A stretch of DNA of 64,000 nucleotides, taken from positions 496,001 to 560,000 of the forward strand of contig NZ_FPEI01000005.1 in NCBI RefSeq assembly GCF_900117415.1, given 5' to 3'. The stretch's first letter is position 1. The number at the start of each line of letters is the position of its first letter. Origin of the DNA: Hyphomicrobium sp. CS1BSMeth3 (lineage in GTDB: Bacteria > Pseudomonadota > Alphaproteobacteria > Rhizobiales > Hyphomicrobiaceae). The notes beneath the pieces were generated by a model. That model made no database searches. It was given only the letters and a program-made list of their open reading frames with translations, and was not told the origin of the DNA. The position numbers were made by a program, and so were the translations under genes. Positions 17,861 through 26,618 of this stretch are shown piece by piece.

Positions 17861-19270
17861 TCAGGCCATCGGCCAAGCCGCCGCATGGGTGCCGAGCGCG
17901 ACCGAGGGACGATCCCACTGCGGTGGGGTCTCCGACAACCGACCGGCATGGCTCATCACCGACATCGTGCCGAACGTGCTCGGCAGATCCACGAGCAGAT
18001 CCTGCACGGCACCCCGGTCGATCTTGGCCGCCTTCTGTCCATCCGGCACCCGGCCCAAGCCAGTCAGCCAATGCCCGACCTGCGCGAGGGACACGCGCAC
18101 GAGCCATGAGCCGCCGATCTCCGCGCGCCGCTTGAGTGCCATCATGGCGCCGGCGGCCATGAGGTAGCCCGCGCCATGGTCCAGCGCCTGGCACGGAAGC
18201 TCGACCGGCTTGTCGACGCCCGCGACTTCGGCTTCCGCGCGATTGATCCCCGTCGCTGTCTGCACGAGCGAATCGAAGCCGCGCCGCCGCGCCCAGGGTC
18301 CGACATGGCTCCAGGCACAAAGCGAGACATAGACAATCCCGGGACGCACCTCGGCGACCTGTTCCGGCGAGAACCCGCGTTCGGCAATGCCGCCCGGCCG
18401 ATAGCCCTGCACGAAGATATCCGCGGACTTGAGCAGGCCGGCGAGCGTCGCCTTGCCTTCCGCTCCGCGCAGGTCGATGTGCGCGGAGAGCTTGCCGCGC
18501 CCCGTTTCCACATCGAGACCGGGAATGTCAGGAAGATGCGGCCCCGTCACGCGCAGCACATCCGCACCGTGCGCGGCAAGCGTGCGCCCACACACCGGCC
18601 CGGCCAGCACCCGCGTCAGATCGAGCACGCGCACACCCGAAAGCGGCCGCGCACCCGGCGGCAAGGCCTGCACCGGTGCATCCGCGATCTTTACGATCTC
18701 CATGAGCGGAAGTGCAGCGACCGCCGCTCCCTGCAGATGAGCGGCCCACTCGGCGGGACTGCGCATCATGGTGCCGACGAGACCGCGCCGCGCGACCTCG
18801 TCCTCGTAGTCCTGCGCGGTCCAGCGCTTCAATGCCGCGGCCACTTGCTCGCGATCATAGGGAACGCCCAGCATGTCGAGAATGCCGTCGCGATGATGCG
18901 GGAAATTCGTGTGCAGACGCACCCAGCGGCCATCGCCGGTCTGATACGTGCCCGCGATCTTGTCCCAGGCCCAGGCGGGCGGCTTGCCGTCGATCGTATA
19001 GAGGCGCTCGCTGACAAACTCCGCAGCCGCGTGGCGCATGTCGACTGCCACTTTCTGGGCGCGCCCATTGCGCACGCGATCGACCTCGCTCGCCGCCAAC
19101 GCCGAGGCGGCAATCGTGGCCTGGGCGATCGTGCCTGTTTTGAAGGAAGAGGGCTGCGCCGGCTCTGCGCCGGTCAGGCTCACGCGCGCGAGGGCCGCGC
19201 TGTCGCCGCCGATCGTCCGCCAGATATCGGCCAGGGCATTGCTCGGGGTCACCATGGGCGTTTGCTCCAT
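17861..19270 (-). CDS. CoA transferase, CaiB/BaiF family
   Basis: Class III CoA-transferase of about 469 residues from MEQTPMVTPS; a start at 19255 is equally possible. The C-terminal two thirds carry the family hallmark SGVRVLDLTRVLAGPVCGRTLA, followed by ADIFVQGYRPGGIAERGFS. The catalytic aspartate lies probably in GLDVETGRGKLS. The N-terminal third (to about residue 190) is an incomplete second CaiB-like region, an arrangement seen in several alphaproteobacterial members. The reaction moves CoA between carboxylic acids; the acyl donor and acceptor are not known. It is 78 bases upstream of the hydroxybutyrate dehydrogenase-like gene. Confidence 0.85.
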   Translation of the reverse strand: MEQTPMVTPSNALADIWRTIGGDSAALARVSLTGAEPAQPSSFKTGTIAQATIAASALAASEVDRVRNGRAQKVAVDMRHAAAEFVSERLYTIDGKPPAWAWDKIAGTYQTGDGRWVRLHTNFPHHRDGILDMLGVPYDREQVAAALKRWTAQDYEDEVARRGLVGTMMRSPAEWAAHLQGAAVAALPLMEIVKIADAPVQALPPGARPLSGVRVLDLTRVLAGPVCGRTLAAHGADVLRVTGPHLPDIPGLDVETGRGKLSAHIDLRGAEGKATLAGLLKSADIFVQGYRPGGIAERGFSPEQVAEVRPGIVYVSLCAWSHVGPWARRRGFDSLVQTATGINRAEAEVAGVDKPVELPCQALDHGAGYLMAAGAMMALKRRAEIGGSWLVRVSLAQVGHWLTGLGRVPDGQKAAKIDRGAVQDLLVDLPSTFGTMSVMSHAGRLSETPPQWDRPSVALGTHAAAWPMA

Positions 19271-19351
19271 CAAGCACCGTGGACCGGCCACGCTCCCCAA
19301 ATGAAGTAGAACGGCTTTGTCCGGGAGGGAAGAGTGGCTGTGTGAGCACGA

Positions 19352-21151
19352 CTATCGTACGACGGCGTGACCTGCGTTCCGCAGCAGATCGATCTCCTTC
19401 AGCCCCCAAGCATACGTCGCCTCGTAGAGCTCGCGATGGCGCCCCCAGTCCATAACGGTCATGCGATCGAGCAGTGGCGGCACGAGCAGCGCGTCGGTAG
19501 GGCGCAAGTGCCGTTCAAAGCCATGGCGATTCGCCATGAGTGCACGCACGATCACCTGCCGCGGGCTCGGCGCCGGCGGAACCGCAGCCTGCTTGAAGGG
19601 CAGCAAGAGACGCAGCAGCAGCTCAGCGCGCGATGGCAGCGCCTCATATTTGACGTCGAAGCGCTGAAGCTGCGGCATCTCGAAGGAGACGACAACGTTC
19701 GGCCCCTGCTTCAGGTCGTGCATGATCCCGATCGGCACATTGTCCATGAGCGCGCCATCGACCAGCATCTCCCCGTCGGGCGTGTAGTAAGGCGGCAGCA
19801 GGCCAGGGATGGACCCCGACGAGCGGACTGCAGCCCATAGCTCGCCCCGCCGATGACAGTGCACCGTATGGCGCGAGAGATTGGTCGAGACGGCGAAGTA
19901 GGGGATCCAGAGATCCTCGATATCGATGCCGCCATAGTGCGCATGGAGCTGGCGGTCGAAGTGCGTGTGATCGAGCAGGCTGAAACGCGGCCACGTGTAG
20001 CGGCGCAGGGCCTTGCCCCGCACGAACATCTCGTGCGTCGCCTCGACGATCTCCTCCGGCGAAATGCCCATGGCGAAAGCGGCCGCCATGGCGCTGCCGC
20101 CCGACGTGCCGCCCATGATGTCGAACGTGATGCCATGCTCGAGCATGGCCTTGAACAACCCCGTGTGCGCCGCGCAGAACGCCCCACCGCCACAGGCGAC
20201 GAAGCCCAAGGCCGTACCGCGGAGAAAACGCGCAAGCCGTTCGACATCCTCGTCATCGATGAGGGCGACGTGGTGGTGCGCGCCGACATGCCGGCCGTCG
20301 AGCCAATGCCCCGTGCCTTTGGCATGGCCACGCTTCGGATGGATCAGCACGAGGCGGTGAGCATGAGGGCGGAAATGGCCGTTCGCGAAACGCTCTTGGG
20401 CACTGAGGGGGACAGTATGGGACACATCGCCGTCTGCTGTTCCCACGCTCAGGACGACATCGGCGTGCCGGATGACCTTCTCGGACCAGGACGTCATCTC
20501 CTCGTCGGCCACCAGCAATACGAAATCGTGGCGGATCTCGAGCGCATTGAGCGCGCGCGTTGCCGCGTGGCTGTCGAGATCCGAATAGCCATCGAGCACA
20601 CGGCGGATATTGCTCGCGCTGACAACCTCGATCGAGCCATCGCGCGCCAGCACGGCTTCGAGTCGTTCAACGAAGCGCGACGGGACAGGGCGCGGCCCAG
20701 CAGGAATGATGGCGATCACGCGCGGCGTATGATCCCGAGGCGCGGAGCGACCGGCAGTCTGATCGGCCAATCTCCTGGCGAGTGTCGCAGCCAACCGCGG
20801 CCAGATCGTCGGATGGCGGGCGCACAGGCGATCGAACTGCTCGCGCGAGAGCTTCATAACCACGCTGTCGCGCGCAGCCGTCACGGTGGCCGTGCGCGTG
20901 CCGCCCGCAAAGAAGGCGATCTCGCCAATGGGCGCGCCACCTCCGAGCTCGGCGATCGGCTGGTCGCGCCCGGCGACGGTCACTTCGAAGCGGCCACTCT
21001 CGACGATGAAGAGCGCGTCTGCCGGCGCATCTTGCCGGACCAGGACCTCGCCGCGCGCGAGCCGGAGGACCGTGAGCTCATTTGCAAGCGCTGCCCGCTC
21101 GTCCGGCTGGAGGTCGCTGAAGATGTCGATCGACGCGAGAGAACTGCTCAT
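19352..21151 (-). CDS. Cyclic nucleotide-binding patatin-like phospholipase (NTE-type)
   Basis: About 599 residues. The N-terminus (about 8-120) is a cNMP-binding domain with GEVLVRQDAPADALFIVESG and the phosphate-binding cassette IGEIAFFAGGTRTATV, retaining the Glu and Arg used for cAMP or cGMP. A middle Rossmann-like domain (about 145-300) is typical of bacterial NTE relatives. The patatin lipase domain (about 310-500) has the oxyanion loop GGGAFCAAHTGLF, the nucleophile elbow GTSGGSAMAAAF and the dyad aspartate in DGALMDNVPI. It probably hydrolyses membrane lysophospholipids under cyclic nucleotide control. An adenylate cyclase and a Crp-type regulator lie within 6 kb, giving a plausible local source of signal. 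Confidence 0.9.
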   Translation of the reverse strand: MSSSLASIDIFSDLQPDERAALANELTVLRLARGEVLVRQDAPADALFIVESGRFEVTVAGRDQPIAELGGGAPIGEIAFFAGGTRTATVTAARDSVVMKLSREQFDRLCARHPTIWPRLAATLARRLADQTAGRSAPRDHTPRVIAIIPAGPRPVPSRFVERLEAVLARDGSIEVVSASNIRRVLDGYSDLDSHAATRALNALEIRHDFVLLVADEEMTSWSEKVIRHADVVLSVGTADGDVSHTVPLSAQERFANGHFRPHAHRLVLIHPKRGHAKGTGHWLDGRHVGAHHHVALIDDEDVERLARFLRGTALGFVACGGGAFCAAHTGLFKAMLEHGITFDIMGGTSGGSAMAAAFAMGISPEEIVEATHEMFVRGKALRRYTWPRFSLLDHTHFDRQLHAHYGGIDIEDLWIPYFAVSTNLSRHTVHCHRRGELWAAVRSSGSIPGLLPPYYTPDGEMLVDGALMDNVPIGIMHDLKQGPNVVVSFEMPQLQRFDVKYEALPSRAELLLRLLLPFKQAAVPPAPSPRQVIVRALMANRHGFERHLRPTDALLVPPLLDRMTVMDWGRHRELYEATYAWGLKEIDLLRNAGHAVVR

Positions 21152-21381
21152 GCGTTGCACCAACCTCTCGGGCCGGTCGATGCACAGCTTGGAGCTTCAG
21201 CCCACAAGCCGCGCCGCCTGCCATTTGGCCGATCGCAGTATAGGCCAAGCGCGCCAGATTGTGCCCGGCGCGTGAGAGATTGGTTCACATGGAATGGAAA
21301 TAACGCTGCGGTGCAGCGCACACGACGACGCCCCGCCCTGCATGAACGCAACATGCAGGGGCGGGGCGTGGATAAAGCGGA

Positions 21382-21801
21382 TCAGGCATTGCAACGCTTG
21401 AGGTCGGCCGGCGCGCGGCGCCAGGTCATGGTCTCGCTCAGCATCTTGCTGCCCATGTAGCCCATGACCTTGAGCCGGTCGCCGCCCATGGGGGTGATCT
21501 CGACATTGTAGCGCGCATCGTCCTCGGGATCGTAGATCCAGCCCTTGTCCCATTTGCCGGCGCCGACGGCCTTCACGTTGCCGATGACCTGCCTGCCGCA
21601 CGTCTTGTTGTCGGCAGCGTCCTTCAACCAGATGATGCGGCCGCAGAGCGCGCCGCCACAGTCGGTGATCTCGACGGCGCCGCGGCCGGTATGATCGAAC
21701 CAGATGCCGGTCGGCTCGTTGGCAGCGGACGGCGTCGTGGTCGCAATGGTTGCTGCGAACAGAGCGGCAGCACGAACGATGCGCTTGACGGAAACGATCA
21801 T
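21382..21801 (-). CDS. DUF2147 domain-containing secreted protein
   Basis: 139 residues from the ATG at 21801, preceded by a strong AAAGGAGAG ribosome site. Residues 1-27 form a signal peptide ending SAANEP. The mature part is a DUF2147 domain: GIWFDHTGRGAVEITDCGGALCGRIIWLKD, then DGKW-like GKWDKGWIYDPEDDARYN and MGYMGSKMLSETMTWRR, with three cysteines in family positions. Periplasmic location is expected; function is unknown in the family. It lies downstream of the exporter ATPase gene, but an 18-bp dyad (21900-21917) and a leader of about 100 bases suggest its own promoter. Confidence 0.87.
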   Translation of the reverse strand: MIVSVKRIVRAAALFAATIATTTPSAANEPTGIWFDHTGRGAVEITDCGGALCGRIIWLKDAADNKTCGRQVIGNVKAVGAGKWDKGWIYDPEDDARYNVEITPMGGDRLKVMGYMGSKMLSETMTWRRAPADLKRCNA

Positions 21802-21899
21802 GGCACTCTCCTTTGGCTTGTCTGTTGGGTTCCTGGTGTTGACCGCCCCGCTGTCTGGGTCGGCGCAGGAACCACTATGTTGAAGATCTCGATCGGGCG

Positions 21900-21917
21900 C
21901 TGTTCCGCCCGAAACAG
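21900..21917 (+). promoter_or_regulatory. 18-bp dyad CTGTTCC-N4-GAAACAG, site 1
   Basis: First of five copies of the same dyad in 21.9-28.8 kb. It lies about 100 bases upstream of the DUF2147 start and 13 bases from the 3' end of the exporter ATPase gene. The half-site geometry TGTTC-N6-GAACA is that of Crp/Fnr-type operators, and a Crp/Fnr-family gene sits in the middle of the cluster. Confidence 0.7.
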
Positions 21918-21929
21918 GCTTGAAGATTC

Positions 21930-22658
21930 TCACGCCGCAGCAGGCGCGAGCATGGCGTCCGACATGCTCCGGCGACGGGCACGGCTCGCGATGCGGCCAT
22001 CCTCGATGCGGATCATGCGATCGCCGTACTTGAGTGTGCGATGATCATGCGTGACGACGAGAACCGCGCGCCGCGTGTCCTTGGCCACTTCGGAAAGCAG
22101 CGCCATCACCGCTTGGCCGTTCTCGCTATCGAGTGCCGCCGTCGGCTCATCCGCGAGGATCACGGACGGCGCACCCGCGAGTGCACGAGCAATCGACACG
22201 CGCTGCTTCTCGCCACCCGAGAGCTTGCTCGGCATGACATTCGCGCGATGCGAGAGCCGGACAGCGGCGAGCGCTTCCCAGGCGAGGTCCGGCGCTTCGG
22301 CGCGCGAGGCGCCACGGAGGTCGAGCGCCAGCATGACGTTCTCCAGCGCCGTGAGCGTCGGCACGAGGTTGTAGGACTGGAAGACGAAGCCCACGTGCCG
22401 ACGGCGGAGATCGGCCATGCCTTCGGCGCTGAGCCCATTCGTCGAGTAGCCGGCAATCTGGAGGCTGCCGCTCGTCGGCGAAAGAATGCAGCCGAGGATC
22501 GAAAGCAGTGTGGTCTTGCCGCTGCCGGAGGGCCCCATGAGCAGGGTGAGCTCGCCGGCAGCCAGCTCAACGCTGACGCCCTTGAGGGGCATGATGTCGC
22601 CGGCTTCCGAGTGGTAGACCTTGGTGATGTCGCGGGCTTCGAGCATGTAGTTGGTCAT
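21930..22658 (-). CDS. ABC exporter ATP-binding subunit, DevA/MacB-like
   Basis: ATPase of 242 residues in the LolD/MacB/DevA group. Walker A is GPSGSGKTTLLSILGC, the signature LSGGEKQRVSIARAL, and Walker B VILADEPTAALD; HVGFVFQSYNLVPTLTALENV is typical of this group. The DevC-like permease gene lies 24 bases upstream. With the HlyD-type adaptor at 28884 they can form a tripartite envelope exporter of the DevBCA kind, moving a substrate from periplasm or membrane to outside. The cargo is unknown. Confidence 0.9.
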   Translation of the reverse strand: MTNYMLEARDITKVYHSEAGDIMPLKGVSVELAAGELTLLMGPSGSGKTTLLSILGCILSPTSGSLQIAGYSTNGLSAEGMADLRRRHVGFVFQSYNLVPTLTALENVMLALDLRGASRAEAPDLAWEALAAVRLSHRANVMPSKLSGGEKQRVSIARALAGAPSVILADEPTAALDSENGQAVMALLSEVAKDTRRAVLVVTHDHRTLKYGDRMIRIEDGRIASRARRRSMSDAMLAPAAA

Positions 22659-22682
22659 GGTCGTAATTCCTTGTGAGCGCGG

Positions 22683-23891
22683 TCAGCGGCTGAACACCAC
22701 GGCCGGATCGATGCGGATGACCTTGAAGATGGCGCAGATGGCGGCGAGCACGCACATGCCGACCGTCAGGGCGAGCAGCATCAGCGCGAGGTTCGGGGTC
22801 ATGACGATCAGGAGCGTCGAGTCCTCGGCCGCCCAGATGACGGCCAGGCTCAACGCCATGCCGAGCACGTAGCCGATCATCGCGCTGAGCATCGCCTGGA
22901 TCAGAATGACCTTGTTGATGTAGCCCGCAGAGGCGCCGAGCGCGCGGAGCGTGGCGAACTCGTTGAGATGATCCTTCGTGCTCGCGTAGAGCGTCTGCGC
23001 AACGATGACCATGCCGACGATGATGCCGAGCAGCGCGCCGGCGATCAGTGCCGCGCCCGCGCCGGTCTCGAAGAGCCAGTAGTCGAGGCTGCGCTTGCGG
23101 AACTCGGCGTGCGTCAGGATCTCGGCATCCGGCAGGCGCTTGGCGATGGCAGCCCGCAGATCCTCGATCGACGTACCAGACGCGGCCTTGACCAGCGTGT
23201 AGGAGGACTGATCCGCAGGGGCGCCGAGGAGCGTGCGTGCCGTCGAAAGCGTCGTGAACACGTAGGGCAGCGTCGTGAACGAGCGGATGCCCTTGGTCAC
23301 GGCCTGCACGGTGACGTCCATGTTGTTGATCTCGGCGCGATCGCCCATGCGCGTGATGCCGAGCTCCTGGAAATAGGTGCTGTCGACAGCCACCGCCGAG
23401 GGTGCAGCGAGCGCGCTCGCGCTCCCTTCCGCGACGTTCCACGGCAGTGTCGAGCCTTCGCGGATTTCGGAGCCAACTAGCAGCGCCGCAGTCGATCCGC
23501 CCTTCGGCTTGCGCCAGTTGACGAAGCCGACGGCCAGCTCCTGAACGCTCGCGACGCCGGGCGTCGAGAGCACGCTGTGACGCTCGCGCCCGGACAGCAT
23601 GGCGGGATCGTCAAAGCTCTTGGTGCCGAGCGGCACGACCCACAGATCGCCTTCTGCATGATCGAACATGGCGGCGATGCGATTCTCCGAGCCGAGGTAC
23701 AGCCCGAACTGGACAGCCACGAGGACGACCGAGAAAACGATACCGACGATCGTCACGACCAGCCCGAGGCGATCATGAAAAAGATTGCGATAGGCGAGCT
23801 TCGGGATCATGGGGAGCCGCATCATCCCTTTCCGGGCCGGCGCGGGCCGGCCCGGCAGAGCGATAGGGGCTGCATCGGCTGTCGTGTGCAT
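22683..23891 (-). CDS. ABC exporter permease, DevC/FtsX-like
   Basis: Permease of 402 residues. It has an N-terminal helix in RNLFHDRLGLVVTIVGIVFSVVLVAVQFGLYLG, the DevC family signature, then a large periplasmic domain (about residues 75-270). Three C-terminal helices form an FtsX domain (AGAALIAGALLGIIVGMVIVAQ; NEFATLRALGAS; LMLLALTVGMCVLAAICAI), ending in IDPAVVFSR. It belongs to the MacB-like mechanotransmission exporters rather than to importers. It sits between an Ala/Pro-rich secreted protein gene and the DevA-type ATPase gene on the same strand, probably one operon. Confidence 0.9.
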   Translation of the reverse strand: MHTTADAAPIALPGRPAPARKGMMRLPMIPKLAYRNLFHDRLGLVVTIVGIVFSVVLVAVQFGLYLGSENRIAAMFDHAEGDLWVVPLGTKSFDDPAMLSGRERHSVLSTPGVASVQELAVGFVNWRKPKGGSTAALLVGSEIREGSTLPWNVAEGSASALAAPSAVAVDSTYFQELGITRMGDRAEINNMDVTVQAVTKGIRSFTTLPYVFTTLSTARTLLGAPADQSSYTLVKAASGTSIEDLRAAIAKRLPDAEILTHAEFRKRSLDYWLFETGAGAALIAGALLGIIVGMVIVAQTLYASTKDHLNEFATLRALGASAGYINKVILIQAMLSAMIGYVLGMALSLAVIWAAEDSTLLIVMTPNLALMLLALTVGMCVLAAICAIFKVIRIDPAVVFSR

Positions 23892-23938
23892 CGCTGGTCT
23901 CCGAGGCGCGTCGTTGGCGTTGGTGCGGGCGATCCGCG

Positions 23939-24628
23939 CTACTGATTGCAGGGAACGGAAACGGTCTCGCCGAGGCTCGGGAGGTACTTCTTGCAGTCGC
24001 TCGCGTTGGCCGTGGTTTCAGGTGCCTTCGGCTCGGCGCGGGCCGCCTTGGGCTCAGGAGCGCGCGCGGGCACTTCCTTCGCCGATGCCGGCTTCGCGAC
24101 CTCGACAGGAGCAGCCGCGGGAGCTGCGGCAACGGGCTTCGCTGCTTCGGCAGGGGATGCCTCGGGAGCGGCGGCAACAGGCTTGATCTTGCCGGCGAAG
24201 GCCTTGGTGTCGGCGCAGTCGATCTGCTCCGGGACCTCGCCCGAGGAGACGCCCCAGCCATTGCTCGTCTGAACCCATCGCGCATTGCCGTAGAACCAGG
24301 CGCCACTGCGATAGGCGAACGTCTTGTTGCCCTTCCAGCAGGAGCCGGCGCCGTCGAACCACGTCTTGCTGGCGCGGTCGAACACACGGCCTTCGCCATC
24401 CGCGAACTTCACGACGGGCGCAGGCGCAGGGGCGGCCACCGGTCGCCGAACGACGCGCGGCTTGCGATAGACGTACACGGGCTCTTCATGACGGATCATG
24501 GGGGGGCCGAAGTGATGAAAGCGGAAGTGTCCGCGAAAACCACGGCCGGCATCGGCTTCGGTGGAGAGCGGGATGGACGACACCGTGGCCAGAGCCAGAG
24601 CGGCGAGAGCGATCGGGAGCTTGGACAT
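23939..24628 (-). CDS. Secreted Ala/Pro-rich protein of unknown function heading the exporter operon
   Basis: 229 residues from the MSKLPIALAALALATVSS start at 24628, which has an AAAGGAACG ribosome site; upstream in-frame codons lack a signal. Residues 1-25 look like a signal peptide ending ADAG. A His/Phe-rich stretch (FRGHFRFHHFGPP) is followed by a compact region at about 70-145 with tryptophans and cysteines (WFDGAGSCWKGNKTF, WVQTSNGWG, EQIDCADTKAF). Then comes a long Ala/Pro/Lys/Glu linker and a C-terminal DCKKYLPSLGETVSVPCNQ. No family was recognised. Position, secretion and the shared dyad suggest an exported partner or cargo of the DevAC exporter, but this is inference. Confidence 0.65.
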   Translation of the reverse strand: MSKLPIALAALALATVSSIPLSTEADAGRGFRGHFRFHHFGPPMIRHEEPVYVYRKPRVVRRPVAAPAPAPVVKFADGEGRVFDRASKTWFDGAGSCWKGNKTFAYRSGAWFYGNARWVQTSNGWGVSSGEVPEQIDCADTKAFAGKIKPVAAAPEASPAEAAKPVAAAPAAAPVEVAKPASAKEVPARAPEPKAARAEPKAPETTANASDCKKYLPSLGETVSVPCNQ

Positions 24629-24685
24629 TGGGCGTTCCTTTCGTGTTCGAGATGGGAGGACTATGCGGGAGGTTCTGCGCGGGGG

Positions 24686-24703
24686 CTGTTCCGCGGGGTA
24701 CAG
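24686..24703 (+). promoter_or_regulatory. 18-bp dyad CTGTTCC-N4-GGTACAG, site 2
   Basis: Second copy of the dyad, 58 bases upstream of the Ala/Pro-rich protein start. It would control the operon of that protein, the DevC-like permease and the DevA-like ATPase. Confidence 0.7.
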
Positions 24704-24729
24704 GCGCAAAACTTTCGCCCAATCCCCGC

Positions 24730-25593
24730 TCAGGCGGCGGCGCGCGCCGGCGCGGCGGTGCCGGCTATGGCACCTGCCTTCGCACCCATGCGCTGAGCGA
24801 CATTCGCGACAAAGGCCGCAGTCCGCTCGACGACCACGTGGCGCTGACGATCGACCGTGACGATGTGATAGCTGTCGTCGAGCACCACCATGTCGACCAT
24901 GCCCTTGAGCTGGCGCTGGAGGTACCAGGCGTTGTCGAGGTCGGCGTAGTCATCCTCGCGCGGGTGGATGATCAGCGCGGGCTGGTGGATCCGGCCGAGC
25001 TCGGCGCGGGCCGCCTGAACGAGCCGCCGGTGCTCGAGGACGGCACCACCCGGCGTCGACGGCAGACCAGCCACGGAGCTGTCACCGCTGAAAAGGGCAT
25101 TGCGAATGAACTCGCGGATGCGCTCGTCCTTGATGCCGTGCGGGTGGAGGTCGGGAAAGCCGATCAGATTGGCAATGCGCTTGCTGAAAACCAGCCGGAA
25201 AAGGCGCGCGTACCAGGGAATGAGCCAGCCATTGAGCCAGAGCGTCGGGGCGAGAAGGGTGGTCCCCTGCACGTCGGCCGGACGGCGCGCCGCGAGCAGC
25301 AGGGCAAGCACGGCCCCAGTCGATAGCCCGCCGACGATGACGGTGTCGCAGTCCTCGCGGAGGCGGTCGAGGGCCCGTTCGGCGCTCGCGTACCAATCCT
25401 GCCAGGACGTGCCTTTGATGTCCTCTTCGGTGCCGCCATGGCCTGCCAGCATGGGGCAGTAGACGGTGCAGCCCGTCCGCGCGAGGCCATTCGCCACGAA
25501 GCGCATCTCGGTCGGCGTCCCGCACAGACCGTGCATCAGCAGCACGCCCGTACGGCCGCCGCGGACGTAGTAGCCTTGGGTCTCGAAGGTCAT
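24730..25593 (-). CDS. Alpha/beta hydrolase, carboxylesterase (Est30-like)
   Basis: Cytoplasmic serine hydrolase of 287 residues from the ATG at 25593. The N-terminus GVLLMHGLCGTPTEMRFVANGLA carries the oxyanion loop. The nucleophile is in GGLSTGAVLALLLA, the acid in HPREDDYADLDNAWYL, and the histidine in DDSYHIVTVDRQRHVV. The HGLCGTPTEM start and DDSYHI motif match carboxylesterases and lysophospholipase-like enzymes of the Est30 type. A perfect hairpin and the 18-bp dyad lie directly upstream, so it belongs to the same putative regulon as the exporter. With the patatin lipase nearby, a lipid-related substrate is conceivable. Confidence 0.87.
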   Translation of the reverse strand: MTFETQGYYVRGGRTGVLLMHGLCGTPTEMRFVANGLARTGCTVYCPMLAGHGGTEEDIKGTSWQDWYASAERALDRLREDCDTVIVGGLSTGAVLALLLAARRPADVQGTTLLAPTLWLNGWLIPWYARLFRLVFSKRIANLIGFPDLHPHGIKDERIREFIRNALFSGDSSVAGLPSTPGGAVLEHRRLVQAARAELGRIHQPALIIHPREDDYADLDNAWYLQRQLKGMVDMVVLDDSYHIVTVDRQRHVVVERTAAFVANVAQRMGAKAGAIAGTAAPARAAA

Positions 25594-25604
25594 GTGCAAT
25601 ACCC

Positions 25605-25630
25605 CGGTTCGAGTGACGATGCTCGAACCG
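25605..25630 (-). promoter_or_regulatory. Leader hairpin of the carboxylesterase gene
   Basis: Perfect 9-bp inverted repeat (CGGTTCGAG and CTCGAACCG) with an 8-nt loop, beginning 12 bases before the start codon. In the transcript it would sit next to the ribosome site. It could equally be a second operator. Confidence 0.5.
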
Positions 25631-25652
25631 TAGGCACGGGAGGGCGCACGCG

Positions 25653-25670
25653 CTGTTCCGGCAGGAACAG
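25653..25670 (+). promoter_or_regulatory. 18-bp dyad CTGTTCC-N4-GGAACAG, site 3 (perfect palindrome)
   Basis: The most symmetrical of the five copies: both 7-bp half-sites are perfect complements. It is centred about 68 bases upstream of the carboxylesterase ATG and about 100 bases from the 3' end of the Crp/Fnr-type gene. Confidence 0.75.
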
Positions 25671-25759
25671 GCAGGGCCCCAAAGAAGCGGCCTAGAGAAA
25701 AATCGGCAATTCATGGAGGCGGGGGACCCGCCGGCGCGTCGCAATGCGAGGGGAGCGCC

Positions 25760-26461
25760 TCAGCCCATATCCATATCCGCCACGGAGCCGAGGATCTCAA
25801 GGTCGCAGACATAGGCCGCGCCCGACCTCGTGATTGCGCCCATGTCCTCCAGCGCCGTGAGCGCCAGATTGACTTTCGGCCGGCTGGCCCCGATCAGGAG
25901 GCCGACTTCACTCTGCGAAAGCCCGAGATCGAGCTTGGCTTGGCCGTTCTTCGCCACCACGCCTTGCAGCTTGATCGCAGACAGCATGAGCCTCGCAAGC
26001 CGCACTTCGATGCGATGCAGCGCAATGGCTTCGAGCTTGTGGTCCGTATCCCTGAGGCGCTGACAGAGAAAACGAATCGCCGCTTTGGCGACTTTGGGAT
26101 GGCCCTCGATGAGCTCGATCATCGCCCTTTGCGGAAGCGTCATTGCACTGACCGGGCCGATCGCCGTTGCACCCGCAGTCCGCTCCCCGCCATCGAGTGT
26201 TGCAATCTCGCCGAAAAGCTCGCCCGGTCCCGCATGCGCGAACGACAGCTCGCGCCCCTCGGCGGACAGCACGGACAAGCGAATGCGGCCGTCGAGCACG
26301 AGGTAGATCTCGCGGCCAGGGTCACCGCGCGCGAAAATCATCTGGTTCGTCTCGAATTGAACGCGCCTCATGCGCCCGACGACCGTTAACCGGTCGCCAT
26401 CGTCGAGATCGCCGAAGAGGTCTGTTTGCGCCAGCAGATGGGCAATAGCCTTATGATCCAT
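25760..26461 (-). CDS. Crp/Fnr-family transcriptional regulator
   Basis: 233 residues. The N-terminal cNMP-binding fold (about 8-125) includes MIFARGDPGREIYLVLDGRIRLSV and the cassette FGEIATLDGGERTAGA with Glu and Arg retained, compatible with cAMP binding. It has no Fnr-type N-terminal cysteines. The C-terminal winged HTH contains LSQSEVGLLIGASRPKVNLAL. Where E. coli Crp has R180, E181 and R185, this protein has Arg, Pro and Leu, so a half-site other than TGTGA is expected. It is divergent from an adenylate cyclase gene and lies among five copies of a TGTTC-N6-GAACA dyad, its likely target. Confidence 0.9.
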   Translation of the reverse strand: MDHKAIAHLLAQTDLFGDLDDGDRLTVVGRMRRVQFETNQMIFARGDPGREIYLVLDGRIRLSVLSAEGRELSFAHAGPGELFGEIATLDGGERTAGATAIGPVSAMTLPQRAMIELIEGHPKVAKAAIRFLCQRLRDTDHKLEAIALHRIEVRLARLMLSAIKLQGVVAKNGQAKLDLGLSQSEVGLLIGASRPKVNLALTALEDMGAITRSGAAYVCDLEILGSVADMDMG

Positions 26462-26555
26462 TGCGCCAGATCCCGAAGTGCCTATGGCCCCCGACGTACC
26501 ATCAGGCTAAAAGGCGTGAAAGCTGCGTATCCTAACACAGCGGAGGCATGGACCA

Positions 26556-26582
26556 AGCCATCTGAATTGGGTTGAGATGGCT
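26556..26582 (+). promoter_or_regulatory. 8-bp inverted repeat overlapping the upstream candidate start of the adenylate cyclase gene
   Basis: Arms AGCCATCT (26556-26563) and AGATGGCT (26575-26582). The second arm contains the ATG at 26577, so in RNA this start would be buried in a stem. The next in-frame ATG at 26619 is free and has a better ribosome site, which decided the start chosen for the cyclase. Confidence 0.5.
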
Positions 26583-26618
26583 CGTCGTTGGCGGGAAAGT
26601 CCAAACCGGAGACGCAGG

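Noticed and set aside
18350-18385. A CTGTTCC-GGCG-AGAACCC match resembling the 18-bp dyad
   Set aside because: It lies inside the CoA-transferase coding sequence and its second half-site lacks the invariant ACAG.
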